Assembly: GCA_022578605.1 (NCBI GenBank)
Contig: MU394093.1
Location: 62,001-126,000 of the forward strand
Reading direction: 5' to 3'
Length of the DNA: 64,000 bases
Origin: Camillea tinctor
Lineage: Eukaryota > Ascomycota > Sordariomycetes > Xylariales > Xylariaceae
Position numbers and translations under genes: made by a program
Shown: positions 20,657 through 33,600 of the stretch, piece by piece
Position numbering within the stretch: position 1 is the stretch's first letter
Layout of the letters: each line of letters begins with the position of its first letter
Notes under the pieces: model-generated
Told to the model about the DNA's origin: nothing
The model's database searches: none
What the model saw: only the letters and a program-made list of their open reading frames with translations

Positions 20657-22717
20657 TCAGGATTCAGCCGATGCAGGGGTTTTCTTGACCCAGATCTCCT
20701 CTATTGGATCACCGTGTCCCTTGACACACTCCCATTCGCCAATGCCATATTCTTGAGGTGCTTTCCTTGTTCCACGCCCACCGCCACCCACGATTAAATT
20801 CCCTGGTCTGTAAGACTCATCTTCCTTCATTCGGCGAATGACTGATCCGTGTACACGTGCCGTGTGCGGTATGTCTCGTACTTCTCCGCATGGCAGTGGC
20901 CAGCGGATGGGCTTCCAGGAACCGTCTGGCTGCAGATCCATTCTCCTGAACGGCATGTACTCCATTACCTTCCAACTAATAACTTGTCCCTTGCTAAGTC
21001 CGGAACCAAACTCCAGGGAGTCATGGATACGTGCCAGGTGAGCTTTCAAATGCATTTGGTGGAACGGCCGTGGCTCATCTTCCTTCTGTTCATCTTCGTT
21101 TCCTTGTTGGACATTATTCCAGTCCTTGAATTCTAGACCGGGTTGGCTAGGTGTAGATGGACTGGGAGTGGATATGTCGATCCGGATATCTGGGACGACT
21201 CCGTTCTGCTGGGGAGATTCTATAGCTTCCGTAATTCCCATCTCTATCAACTTCTCGGGGTCAAAATGAAGACCAGCCTTTTCGGCCTCCCTGATCATAT
21301 AAGTCAGGGGCACATGACTGGCTGCTTTGCTGTCAGGGAGCACTTCCCATCCTCCCCCAACGTCAGCGTGACCGCCGGCAAACCTGGGTGGTGTTATTCA
21401 CTATTCCATAGTAATATCCATACATGAGACTACTTACCATATTTCGTCAATGTCTTGCTCATTGTCGTCAGAATCATAACCGTCGTTTATATAGGAGCCT
21501 ATAGATTTATTATCCTCAACTGAATGGTTGTCATCTACAGAACATGCAGAAGCCCGGGACATGGACCGAGAACGATGAGGCCGGAAAGTATGCTCATCGG
21601 GGGGAGATAACATAGCGTTTCGGCCTCGTGCAGCGTCGTCCCCTGTAGCGTGTCCTGAGACGGCTGCTCGCCGAGCGCGGTATTTCTCGTGAACTATTTC
21701 GTGAAATTTGCGGTGAGCGGTGTGAGATTTCCCTTGGTAAATAAGGTCTTGTCTAAATTTGGCACGACGTTCATCAATCGAAACGCAATGTCGAACCACC
21801 TTTGATAAATTGGTGTCAGAGCTAGGTTCTCAAAATGATATTGTTATAGATAGTAGAGATTCATTAAACATACCTTGGCGCTACTTCTTGCAGTGTATGG
21901 AAACTTGGACCTCTGCATCCAGGCGGTCTCAAATCGAGGCACGGAGTTGACGGTATCGAAAAGACCTAGAAATCGGATCCTCTTAACTGGGCGGCTGAAG
22001 GTTTCCCGGAAACCTTTCATAAAGCGATACATCTCGCGCCTTTTGGCCTGGTGCTCCTCCGAGTTATTAGACTGGCGGCTCTGCCACTGAGAAAATGCCT
22101 TCCAAGCAAAGCTAATCATCTCCTCATTGCCGTGGGAGAGTAACCCGACGTAGTCAAGCATCTCCGCTAAGAAACGCGCAACATAGGCACCACGAGAGAA
22201 CCCAAAGAAGTAAATATCGTCTCCTGGGTTATAGAAACGCATAAGAAACCGATAGCCTCCAACAACATGATGGTCGAAACTTGAACCAACCGCAGAGTCC
22301 TTGGCCTTAAGATACCACGATCGAATACGAGCTTTAACACTAGTATGGGATAACGAGTTTGACACCACATATGTTCCAATACCAGGCTGATAATAATGAT
22401 CTTCTCTACTATTAGCACTAATAAAGGGGTGGATTCAAAAGGGGCCTCGTACATTGATCACCAGCTTCGCGATCCAGGCACCTGAAGATTTTCAGAATGT
22501 TGCTATCACTATCGTCCCCCCTGAACTTGTTACCAGTGCCGTCAAAGCAAAGCACAAGTTTACGGGGAGAACGCTGAGCACCTGGAGCTGGCATCATGAC
22601 AGACGACGACGTGGAATGGCGGCCGTCTGGGACGAAACTGTGCGTTGATGTTGTGCCATCCTTTGGGTTCTCATGAGCTTGCTTTTGCGCCTCTGGGAAC
22701 AGGTGAGACTTATCCAT
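20657..22717 (-). CDS. DUF2235 alpha/beta-hydrolase domain protein
   Basis: Four exons (22717-22453, 22400-21874, 21799-21438, 21383-20657) with short introns (52, 74 and 54 nt) give 626 residues. After a Ser/Pro-rich N-terminus the DUF2235 domain starts with [14 protein letters not shown], continues through [12 protein letters not shown], and contains the nucleophile elbow [16 protein letters not shown]. The blocks [14 protein letters not shown] and [13 protein letters not shown] follow and would carry the acid and the histidine of a serine-hydrolase triad. The joins restore these conserved blocks, including [12 protein letters not shown] across the third intron. A long acidic insertion rich in Ser and Asp separates the last two blocks. 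DUF2235 proteins are predicted lipases or esterases; their fungal role is largely uncharacterised. The gene lies next to a decayed NLR, in a region rich in accessory genes. Confidence 0.88.
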
Positions 22718-24549
22718 TTCTAGACATGAACAGCTTGACGTAACGTGGTTATACTACAGAAAGCAGTGCAATGAGAAGGGCAAGTAATATTCTCCAGGAA
22801 TTTACCCACAATTCGGCATTTGACTATATGATGCCTATACGGAAACACAGGTGCTACGCAGTAGACGTTCTTCTGCAGCTTCATATGTAGTAGAACCATC
22901 ACCGTAAAGACCAGCCAACCAATTCCCATGACAGAAATCTCATCCACACTCCCTTCTATCGTACGGATTTATTCCCTACCTATGACCGGCGTTTCTTTGT
23001 CTCACAGGTTTTTCTTCTTTCTGTCAGGGGGGGGGTTGTTGAAAGCCAAGCATGCTCAAGCCACTCATCTCCGAGTGGCGGGCCACTAGTAGCAATATAG
23101 AACGATCTAATTACGATCTATCACTATCCGGCTCTGCGGCTCGGTGGGGATTTCTTGATCTCAACCCAGCGATCTCCATTGGGACTTGCGATAGCATAGA
23201 AGATCTTTGGGACACAATTTACCTGCGGGCGATCGAGGGGGCTTTACCAAATTCACTGATTGGCTCGACAGTGACAGGAGTTATGCTTGTCCTAGACAAG
23301 TATTGGAGCACCCCGTCTAGTAGGTAGTAGTGAAGGAGCCAACTGTGATTCGTCCAACTTGTGTAGACAATTTAATAGTTCATAGAACTAAGGTTGATGT
23401 TATCATATAGTCAGGGAGTTTCGCATGGGTTGCGTGGAGTTGGATCTTGGGTTTGTTCGATTTTATGATTCTCATCTCCAGTATCCTACGCCAAGATACG
23501 TCAAAAGAGAATGAGAAAAGGACCCTATTCCACGGGCCGAGACCTAGCGGCGATCTTTGGAGAATGCCGAGCATGGTATACCCCAATTGGCTTGAGATGA
23601 TTAATAAATGTGATGATCTATGCCGTTCTCGACATGTTCAGCTCGCCAGAAGCAGTCTACAAGAAGAATAGCAGCAGAAGATTCTCCAATCGATGAGCCT
23701 GCTGTTAACCGCATATCAGTATCACATACACTACATGATATTGACGGTTATGTGCAGTCTTACTCGACTACCCCCTGTATTCAGCTCGTTCAATAGATCT
23801 CGGGGTGGATACTGAAGTTACTCCAATATCTGCATATATACACTAATGTCTGCTTATACACACATACCTACATGTTGTGTAGTCTTTTCAGGCGCTTGGG
23901 AGAAAGGTGGCTGGCGACTCGGCTCTGTACAAAAGGGGCTTCTAAATTATGAAAGGGAAATGAATATTGAAGGAGTAGGGTGACTTTAGGTCATTAGCGA
24001 GAAGTATACGCAGCTAGACTAGGGACAAAAATCCCACGTAGGGAGAGAGATGCCCAGAAATGTTGAGATTCTACGGCATTCCTGTTCTAGTGTGAAAACT
24101 ACACATTGTTACTCCCGTACGACACTAGCTGGATAGTTTCGATGATCAGACATGTCCATCTCCTTTACCCCGCCGACGTAGTGAGACGTTACCTTGCCCT
24201 CCGGGTCGGTCAAGCAGAAGCTATCGAAGCGGACTGGATGTTTAACGGGGTTCTGCTTGGCTGAAAAACTAGCCGGCTGCATCGTGTCTGGTGGAGACGA
24301 GCTCTAGCTGCACGCGTAGCTCTAGATTAGGATATGAGATAGAATAATTTGCTGCGGGTGTTATTCGGATAGTTTGCCTCCCCCCTTTTCGTTCACTCAC
24401 TAGGGCAGTGAGAACCCCCACGGTTTAGGTCTATAGATTTCCAGATGAGTGTTTATATTCCATCGCTAGATCGTTGACTAAAAAGCTTTCCTCTCCTTTC
24501 CACTACAATTTCGTTACTTTGATGCTGCGAACATTCCCGTCGGTAGATC
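22718..24549. other. Intergenic; possible unrecognised gene debris at 23052-23670
   Basis: There is a polyG run at 23028-23036. Two open stretches on the plus strand, 23052-23327 (starting LKPLISEWRATSSNIE) and 23447-23671 (ending RSRHVQLARSSLQEE), have protein-like composition. They do not join into one frame and match nothing I recognise. The rest, up to the oxygenase start, is promoter-like non-coding DNA with a CT-rich stretch just before 24510. Confidence 0.4.
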
Positions 24550-27500
24550 ATGGCGAGCATGGCGAAGACAACCGGATCTAACTACAGTGATGGAACCCAG
24601 ACCAACTCAAACGGCTCAATGGCTACGAGAGGGGTTGTCTCGACTTCAGGTCCTGTCGTCGAGGAGAAACCAGAGCCTCAACCTAAGGCAGACCGTGAGG
24701 GTGTAACAAAGGCTTTTGCTCAATTTGGACAACTCATGCATGCCTCGCGGGGTCCAGTCTCGACTCAACATGGCGAAGCATCATATAGTAAATCAAACCA
24801 GAAAACAGGACTGAAGAAAGACCTGAAGTATATCACCAAGAAAGGTTAGCACTCAATGCGTTAAGGGGAATTTATACGTGCTCACGAAGGCAATAGATGT
24901 AAAAACTGTCCTGACACTTGTCAAGAGCAAGCTCAAGGGGGAGCAGCTTATAGACGACAAGACTATGATCATGGAACATGTTATCCAACTGGTAGCAGGT
25001 CTCCCTCACACTTCGAAGTTGAGAGTAGAACTCACCAATAACTTCCTGAATGAGTTGTGGAATACACTAGACCACCCTCCGCTCCTCTACCTGGGTGACA
25101 AACACCAATATCGAATGGCAGACGGCTCCTGGAATAACCCGATGAACCCTCAACTTGGTGCTGCTGGCTCAACATACGCACGAACATGCCGGCCTGGAGT
25201 TGTCCCCCTTGGAGCGTTGCCAGACCCAAATCTGATATTCGAATCGGTAATGAAAAGAACAAAATACCGAAAGCATCCCAACAATGTGTCTTCCGTACTC
25301 TGGTATTGGGCGACCATTATTATTCATGATCTGTTTTGGACAGATTACACTAATCCCACCAAGACGAAAACATCCTCGTACCTGGACCTCTCCCCTCTAT
25401 ACGGAAGCAACCAGGAGATGCAAGATTCCATACGGACCTTCAAGGATGGCATGATGAAGCCTGACACATTCGCCGATAAGCGATTGCTAGGCGCGCCACC
25501 TGGTGTTTCTGTTATCCTAATAATGTTCAACCGATTCCATAACTATGTTGCAGCTAACCTTGCTGCTATCAATGAAGGTGGTCGCTTTACTCCCCCTGCT
25601 CCTGGATTGGACGAAGAGAAGAGCGCTGCAGCTTGGAAGAAGTACGATAACGACCTTTTCCAAACAGCTCGACTCGTCACATCAGGCCTGTATATCAATA
25701 TCACACTAGTCGACTATGTAAGAAACATCGTGAACTTGAATAGATCGAACACGACCTGGACACTTGACCCTCGAGCAGAAATGGGCCCAGATACAGGGAC
25801 CATGGCCGGTTCGGAACGTGGCACTGGTAGTATGGTATCCGCAGAATTCAACTTATGTTATAGGTACGACACATTCCCTGGTGATTGAGACCTATCTGCA
25901 ATTACTAACCAGTAAATAGATGGCACTCTTGCATCTCAGACAAAGATGACAAGTGGGTGCAAGCATTCTATCAAAAGCTGTTTGGAAAGGACCCATTGGA
26001 AGTTTCGTTCCACGATATGTTGAAGGGGTTCGCAGTATTTGAGCAAAGCATACCAGAAGACCCTGCAGAGCGAGTATTTGGTGGATTCGAGAGAAATGTA
26101 GACGGCAAATTCAGCGACGACGACCTCGTAGGCTGCATATCTGACGGCATCGAAGATTGTGCGGGCGCCTTTGGCGGCCGTAACGTGCCACAATCGATGA
26201 AGCCAGTGGAGATATTGGGTATCCTTCAGGGCAGAAAATGGAATGTAGCAGGTCTGAACGAATTCCGTAAACATTTCGGCCTCAAACCTTACGAAAAGTT
26301 TGAGGATATCAACTCAGATCCAGAAATCGCCGACTCTCTCAGGAATCTCTATGAACACCCCGACTTTGTGGAGTTATATCCTGGCCTGGTTGCGGAAGAA
26401 GCAAAGGAGCCTATGGTTCCTGGCGTGGGTATTGCGGTAAGTCATTATCCGAAGTCACCTGGACTCCAGATTCAAGCTGATAGATAATCTCCAGCCAACG
26501 TACACGATATCTCGTGTTATTCTTTCCGACGCTGTGTGTCTGACTCGCGGTGACCGTTTCTATACTACCGACTATAACCCACGATTCCTCACATCTTGGG
26601 GTTACAATGAGGTAGCATATGACCTGAATATGAACCAAGGTTGTGTCTTCTACAAGCTATTCATTCGAGCTTTCCCGAACCACTTCAAGGCCGATTCCGT
26701 CTATGCCCACTACCCCATGTGCGGTATGCCATTTCAATATCATCCCCTGAGAGACCTAGAAACAAACACGCCTAACATGAATTACAGTCCCGAGCGAGAC
26801 GAAGAAGATTTTGACGAGTTTGGGCCGTGTCCAACAATTCAGCTTCGACCGGCCAACTTCTGTTCCACTGCGAGTTAACACCACCACATATGGTGCCGCG
26901 CAATATGTGTTCGAGGAAGAGTCGAAATACACAGCCGCATGGCGTGAAGGCCTTTCGCAGTTGATGAGCGACAGTGCCAACCAATTCACGATATCCAATA
27001 ACTCATCTCTTGAAGCCGACCAGCGAAGGAGTATAGATTCCCAGCTGCACAATGATGACTGGCACGGCCACGTCAAGAAGTTCTTCGCCCAGATCACGGA
27101 TCAGCTGATACGGGAGAAGACCTTCCATCTCGCGGGGCAGAACTTCGTCGACATCATCCGAGACGTAGGTAACCTTGGGCCCGTTCACTTCGCCTCGCGC
27201 ATCTTCAACCTGCCGCTTAAGACCAAGGGGAACCCGAAGGGCATCTATGACGAGAACGAGCTGTACACTGTCCTAGCCATAATATTCATCTGTGTCTTCT
27301 TCGACTTCGACCCTGTCAAATCGTTCCCGCTGAAGCAAGCGGCAAAGACCGTCGCGGCCCAGCTAGGTGAGCTCGCAGAGGCCAATGTGAAGCTCGCTAC
27401 TGGCTTCAGCATCGGCGGCCTCTTCGCTTCGAAGCCGAAGAAGGACGACCACCTCGCCTTGTATGGATCCAACTTGATCAAAGGCTTGTTCAAGGCCGGC

Positions 27501-28338
27501 TTGAGCAATCATGACATCGTGTGGTCCCAGGTACTGCCGACAGCGAGTGGTTCTGTACCGAATATCGCGCAAGTGGTAAGTTGTGTCCTTTTCTTTGTGC
27601 ACTCTTTTGTATGTATATTTTCTATAACACAGTGCTGACATATACTCCTGTCTAGTTCGCTCAAGCGGTAGACTACTATCTTAGTCCCGAAGGCTCCCAG
27701 TATATCCCCGAATTGCACCGCATCGCTCATCTCCCGTCTGAGGAGGAGAGTGATTTGTTGCTCTTGGGATACTGTATGGAAGGCCTTCGACTAGCTGGAA
27801 CGTTTAGTTCGTACCGCGAGGCAGCTACCGATGATATCATCATAGAGGATGACGGGCGTGAAATTCCTGTCAAGGCTAAGGATCGCGTGTTCGTTAGCTT
27901 TGTAAGTGACCTCCCATACTCTAAGTCATCCCCCTCTTCTGCAGTTGCATTTCCATGAATAAGGATGCATGTCGAGCTGAAATTTCCTCTTCCCTCTCAC
28001 CGCACTGGTATGCTGACTATGATCCGGCTCAGGTGGACGCGGCCAAGAACCCTAAGTACTTTCCCCATCCTGAGGAGCTAAACCCGCGCCGTCCTCTGGA
28101 TGCTTATATTCATTTCGGGCTTGGTCCCTACGGCTGTCTCGAGAGAAACGTTGCACAGGCTGCGCTGACAGAAATGTTCCGCTCGTTGTTCAAGCTAAAG
28201 AACGTCCGGCGAGCTCCTGGGCCGCAGGGTGAACTGAAAAAGGTGCTGCACCCTGGAGGGTTCCGCGTATATATGCGGGACGACAGAGGACAGTACTTCC
28301 CTTTCCCGTGCACGATGAAGATATGCTACGATAGTTGA
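24550..28338 (+). CDS. Ppo/linoleate diol synthase-type fatty acid dioxygenase-P450 fusion
   Basis: Seven exons (24550-24844, 24897-25863, 25920-26436, 26495-26723, 26788-27575, 27656-27901, 28033-28338) give 1115 residues. The N-terminal two-thirds is a haem peroxidase-like dioxygenase. The distal His is H242 in IIIHDLF, and the YRWH motif (Y420-H423), with the catalytic Tyr and proximal His, is rebuilt exactly across intron 2. The C-terminal third is a P450 with haem-thiolate Cys C1049 in GLGPYGCLERN. Psi-producing oxygenases convert oleic or linoleic acid to 8-hydroperoxides and then diols, which act as oxylipin signals for sporulation and mating. The retained Cys argues for an active isomerase, unlike PpoC-type proteins. 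The helix motif usually written ANQxQ reads PNIAQ (927-931), keeping the Asn but not its neighbours, so the product cannot be predicted. The cryptic intron at 26724-26787 restores MCVPSETKKIL. Confidence 0.9.
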
Positions 28339-30645
28339 AGCTAGTCTCCGAAAGGGGCATTCATTTCATTCTTTGGTCTTTTCATTCTCAAGGGGCACAG
28401 CTAGCGGGGATGGGGTTTCTTGATTGATTGGTTGGTTGTAGTAGTAGTAATTGAGATACCAAAATGCCTCACAGAAAAGGGGAAATAGGGCTAAGTTAAG
28501 GTAGCTAGGAGAAAGCTACATGAAGAATTTACACCAGTCGTTCTAATACATTCTAACAACTAGTTAAAATAGCTTGAGTCTTTCCGTGTGATGTCCGAGG
28601 TCACAACAAAACGAGCAATATAAAATTTTCAGTTAGATTGTTGTTACAACATGTAAAGAGGATGAGATCCACGGCTCCTTTAAGGTCTTCTCTCTCCCCC
28701 ATCCGGGCCGTCTACCTTCAAGCAAGTTCCTTGTCTAATTAGGTTGTCAGAACATTTCGTATGTAGGCAACCTACAGTAGCTACGTGCATATCCACATGT
28801 GTTAGTCGTATGTAAGTCAAGTTTGCACTACACTAGGTTAGTGTATTCAAGCTCATCATATTATGTCTCCATTGAATGTAACCTTTCGATTGCCGTTCTT
28901 TTTATAGCACGTGGCTCCATGGATGTTGCATGGTATCGCTGGTATAGCATTGTTTCAGTGTTTTTATCTTTCCCTCTTTTCTCTCTTTCTCTTTCTTTGA
29001 GGCGGAGAGCACAGTCGCTATACCCACTTATCCACTTTCATGCTGTGCACTTACGGAGTCCATACATATTCGTATCTTCAAACTTGTCAGTGAAGGTTCC
29101 TAGGTAAAATTATGATACTGTCTTTTCAGTGATAATGCTAATTATCATCGGGCTACTTAGGCATATATAAACATAGGCGGAAACGTAAAACTATTTAAAC
29201 GCAGTTTCTAAGAGACATGTCTAAGACTACCTGGTATACCATAACCTACCTAGGTATGTGACAACGTACATACAACAACAAAAACCAGCTTCCCAAAATA
29301 ATATGGTGAAGGTGGACGGATCCCAAGGTGGACAGGGGGATGCTTGCTATGGATTTCCTTTTCAGGAAAGCCGTGAAATGATCTACCCTATCACAGCGCA
29401 TACAATAGTAACAGAACAGAACCCCTAACACATCTTCAGGGTCCTCCTCTATCGACTCTCGCTTGTTAGTGTAGCGAAGAGCTGGGGGAGCTTCAGTTTA
29501 TAGATGCATCACTACGTAATATATCACTATACTAAGCTCATTATAGAAGAGGTGCGTGAGTCGAGAACCAGCTTCGAACATTATAGCTTCTCCTACGGTG
29601 GCTGTGCCGTATTTGATCACCGTCCCCCGCAAAGCTAAGAGGGACATACACTACACTTACACCCGGGGAAGTGAGCTTTTTTTCATTTTTTTTTCATAGG
29701 ATCATTAGGATTGTTAGGCTTGTTACGGTAGTTCTAGTTCCTTTTGTTATTAGTTACATTGTGGTTAGTTCGTCCATCAACCCAAAGATTTCCTACCCTG
29801 CCCCTTTTAAAAATCCCATGGCTCGCTAAACACCTTGTCAAGCTGAGTTATTGAGTTATCCTCTAACCATCGATGTTATTATAATGTATGTGGGCGCGTG
29901 CGCATTCCTTAGTGTATTCTGTTAGTATTGTATCTCAACAACCACAACCACAACAACAACAACAGTAGTAGTCTTCTAACCTAACTAGCATGGTGTTTTT
30001 TTCCCTCCTCTCATTTCACCACTTAGCCAACTCCCCCAAAATCCTGCTTTCCCGCCACCCTCTCACTGCATTGCCTCAGCTATCCCCTACGCCCCCTCTG
30101 TTAGCCATTACGGGGCCATCTCTACGTCAGCTAACGTAGCTTTATGCTATAGAGCTTTCCCAAAACCGGTGCGCGAATTTCAAGAAAATTCGGATTGTCA
30201 GAGTACAGGTCTTAAGCCCACCAAATTCAAGCCCCCCAGTCTGTAATATTCACCCATGCCACTCTCATTGTCTTGGACATACTTGCCATACCTCCTCCTG
30301 AACTAACGCGCCTGCTGATGGTCACCAACATGTGATTATTCACAGCGGAGCTTCAAGTGTGTATTATTTATCTTGTACTGTAGATATGTATTGTAGAGCC
30401 CGAAGAGCAGACAGTGCAGCGCCCTGTTTTTGAGTCCTGTTCTCGATATGTCGTCGAGTCTCGACTATGCCTTACCACAGGCCAATAATAAATATAATTT
30501 GATGTGATGATCCTCTCCTGTTGCTTTAGTGTCCGTTGTAATCTGACTTCTCTCGTTTCTTTTATCCCGTGTGCACTTCTGGTGTGCTTCTTGGTGTTAG
30601 TGAAATCCCGTCGTTCCAGCGTTGTTGTGCTTTCCACCCTTAGTT
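28339..30645. other. Intergenic, 2.3 kb, no gene seen
   Basis: Downstream flank of the oxygenase and the upstream region of the P-type ATPase. It holds AACCTACCTAGGTATGT at 29241, CAACAACAACAAC near 29946 and several pyrimidine runs. Short frames have no family resemblance. Part of the right end is probably the ATPase 5' untranslated region. Confidence 0.5.
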
Positions 30646-33600
30646 ATGGACGACGAACCAGATCTCAAGCCAGCTCTCCGCTGGGAGGACGAAGAGGCTG
30701 CAGCCCGTCCTTCTCGTGCTATTCGCCGCACAGGATCTATTGGTTCTATGTCAATTCATAGTGTGCGGACACGACGTGAAGTAGACCCATCTGTCCTTCT
30801 CCCTATTCAGTACCGCACGGTGTAAGTGGTTGCACCCCAAACTTTTCCTTTCTCCAAATAAATATTCTTTACATTCTAATCATCTGACATGGTGTAACAG
30901 CTCGTTCCAGATCGAAGAAACCAAGCAGAAAGATGCTGAGACGCTCACAAAGGCCAAAGACGACGTTGCTACCAAGGGTCCATAACCAAACCTCCAGAAA
31001 CCACTTTCCATCTTCATTGCTAACACCGTGGTTGTGCAGAGCTTTCCTCGCTCAAATGGCATACTCTATCCACCGAAGAGGCCCTCCGTCGTCTCGGCGC
31101 GTCTGTTTCCGAGGGCCTCTCGGAGGAACAGGTCGCTCGAAGAATCAAGGAGTATGGCCGTAACGCTCCATCTCCGCCCAAATCGCGTACACTCCAAAAA
31201 TATTTTGGATATTTCTTCAAGGGTTTTGGTCCAGTCCTTCTAGTCGGCGCAATTCTCGTCTTTGTAGCATGGAAACCGCTGGGGCAACCACCGGCTTTAG
31301 CCAATCTAGTAAGAGATACACAGAAACCTATAAACTACCTATACAAGACAAAAAGATACACATCTTAATACCATTTCTATCTAGGCGCTTGCAATTGTGT
31401 TGCTAGCTGTTTTCTTCATCCAGGCAGCTTTCAACATGTTCCAGGATTGGAGTTCATCTCGTGTTATGAGTTCTATTAAGAATATGCTGCCGGAAGATTG
31501 CATGGTTATTAGGAACAGCACCCCGGCGTCAACACCTGCAACGGATCTTGTGCCTGGTGATATCGTGTATATCAAAGCTGGTAACAAACTGCCAGCCGAT
31601 ATGCGGTTTCTTCAAGTCTCAAGCGATGCTAGATTTGATCGGTCTATTCTTACTGGAGAATCCGCACCCTTAGCCGCAACTGTCAACTCAACTGATGACA
31701 ATTATCTCGAAACTCGCTGTATCGGTCTTCAAGGCACTCATTGCGTGTCTGGTTCCTGTACCGGTCTAGTTGTGGTAAGTCATCATGAAAGCATTTCCCA
31801 GTTGGTATAGAACTTACACCGTGCTTATAGTCGACGGGTGACCGCACTGTATTTGGTCGAATTGCAGCCCTGACCAACGAGCCTAAGGCCAAGATGACGA
31901 CGCTAGAGAAGGAAGTCCTTTATTTCGTTACCATCATCTGCTCGATCATGTTTGCTATGATTTCTATTGTGTTGATCTGTTGGTAAGCTTCAGCCAAATA
32001 TCTTCTCACAACCAACACTGACAGTATCACCTCAGGGGCGCCTGGCTGAGAGTAGACTATCCGGGCTGGATCAGTGTCCCTAACTTAATTGTTGGCTGCG
32101 TCAGTGTAGCAATCGCTTTCATCCCTGAAGGCCTCCCTATTGCGTTGACTGCTGGTTTGACGATCACGGCGAACTTGATGAGAAAGCATAAAGTCCTGTG
32201 CAAATCCCTTAAAACAGTCGAAACCCTAGGATCTGTGTCAGTGATTTGTTCTGATAAGACGGGCACTTTGACAGAGGTGAGTGACTATATAATTTCGTTT
32301 TGGCTCTATTAATACAAGCATAAATTGCTTTGCTAATGTTTCTTTGATCAGAACCGAATGACAGTAACCGAATGCACGATTGGCAACCACACAATCACCG
32401 CTGACGGGGCCGAAGAAGAATTTATCAAGAGTGGCACACCAGAAGTCGCCGGCATTGTGACAACTGGAGTAAGCCAAGTTCGTGCCATTGCCGGGTTGTG
32501 CAATGCCTCCGAGTTCGACGCGACTACAATCCATCTACCTGTTGAACAGCGCCGGGTCTACGGCGACGCCACCGACCAGGCTATCCTCAGGTTCTCTGAG
32601 CGTCTAGGTTCGGTTCATCATTTGCGACAGTGCTGGCAAAAGACATATGAGCTAGCCTTCAACAGCAAGAACAAATTCATGATAAGAACCTTCTCCCTAT
32701 TCCGGAAAGACTGCCTGACAGATACCCTGCCCGAGCCTGAAGCAGAATCCTTTGGTCCGAACGACACGTAAGTTTCGAAACCACCCCGAATCTGTAGTAT
32801 CCTTATGTTCATAGCACACTGACCCTACCACTACCAGCCTCCTAACCATCAAGGGTGCTCCCGATGTCCTTATTAGCCGATGTGCATATTTTACTACGAA
32901 CGCTGGAGACACTCATCCTTTCGACGATGATATGCGCGCGACCTTCGAGGGTATCAAGAACCTATACAGCAGTCAAGGAAAGCGTTGTATTTTGCTCGCT
33001 CGCAAGATTGTCCGCCAGCCAGACCTCAACAATCAACCCGGTACTGGCGAATTTGAGGATGAGATTAACGAGCAAGCCAAGTCGGGCTTAACTCTAGTAG
33101 GTCTCGTGGCCATTGTAGACCCTCTACGTCCGGAAATCCGCGACGTCGTTTCGACTCTACGCGGTGCTGGCATTCGCATTTTCATGGTAAGTAAGCCACA
33201 GGGGGTTACATGATCATTACTTTGAATTGTGTTGACAATAGATGAAGGTAACTGGAGATTATGCTCTCACGGCTCTGTCAATCGCCCAGGATGCTGGCAT
33301 TGTCAGCGATCCTACTCCGCTCGTTCATAACGTCTCCGCGCTTCTCAGAGAAGCGCCAGCCGAGAACGAGACAGAATCTCGCACGGTCCGCTCGTCCATC
33401 GTCATAAGCGGGCCGGAGCTACTTGGTCTCAATGAGTACCAATGGAAGACTTTGACTGAGTACGAAGAAATCGTTTTTGCCCGGACAACGCCGGAACAGA
33501 AGCTCCGTATCGTCAAAGAATTCCAAACCGACGGCGTTGTCGCCATGACCGGAGATGGTGTGAACGATGCACCATCCCTAAAGGCAGCCGACGTCGGCAT

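Noticed and set aside
24000..24549. Extra upstream exon for the oxylipin synthase
   Set aside because: No open frame with a good splice link to 24550 was visible, and the resulting protein length is already normal for the family.
26795..26877. Premature stop in the oxylipin synthase
   Set aside because: A consensus 64-nt intron just upstream explains the change of frame and restores conserved sequence.
33242..33247. Using the TAG acceptor at 33241 as the main start of ATPase exon 9
   Set aside because: It would insert Met-Lys before the invariant VTGD block; the AAG acceptor six bases on fits the family better, so the first is kept only as a possible minor isoform.
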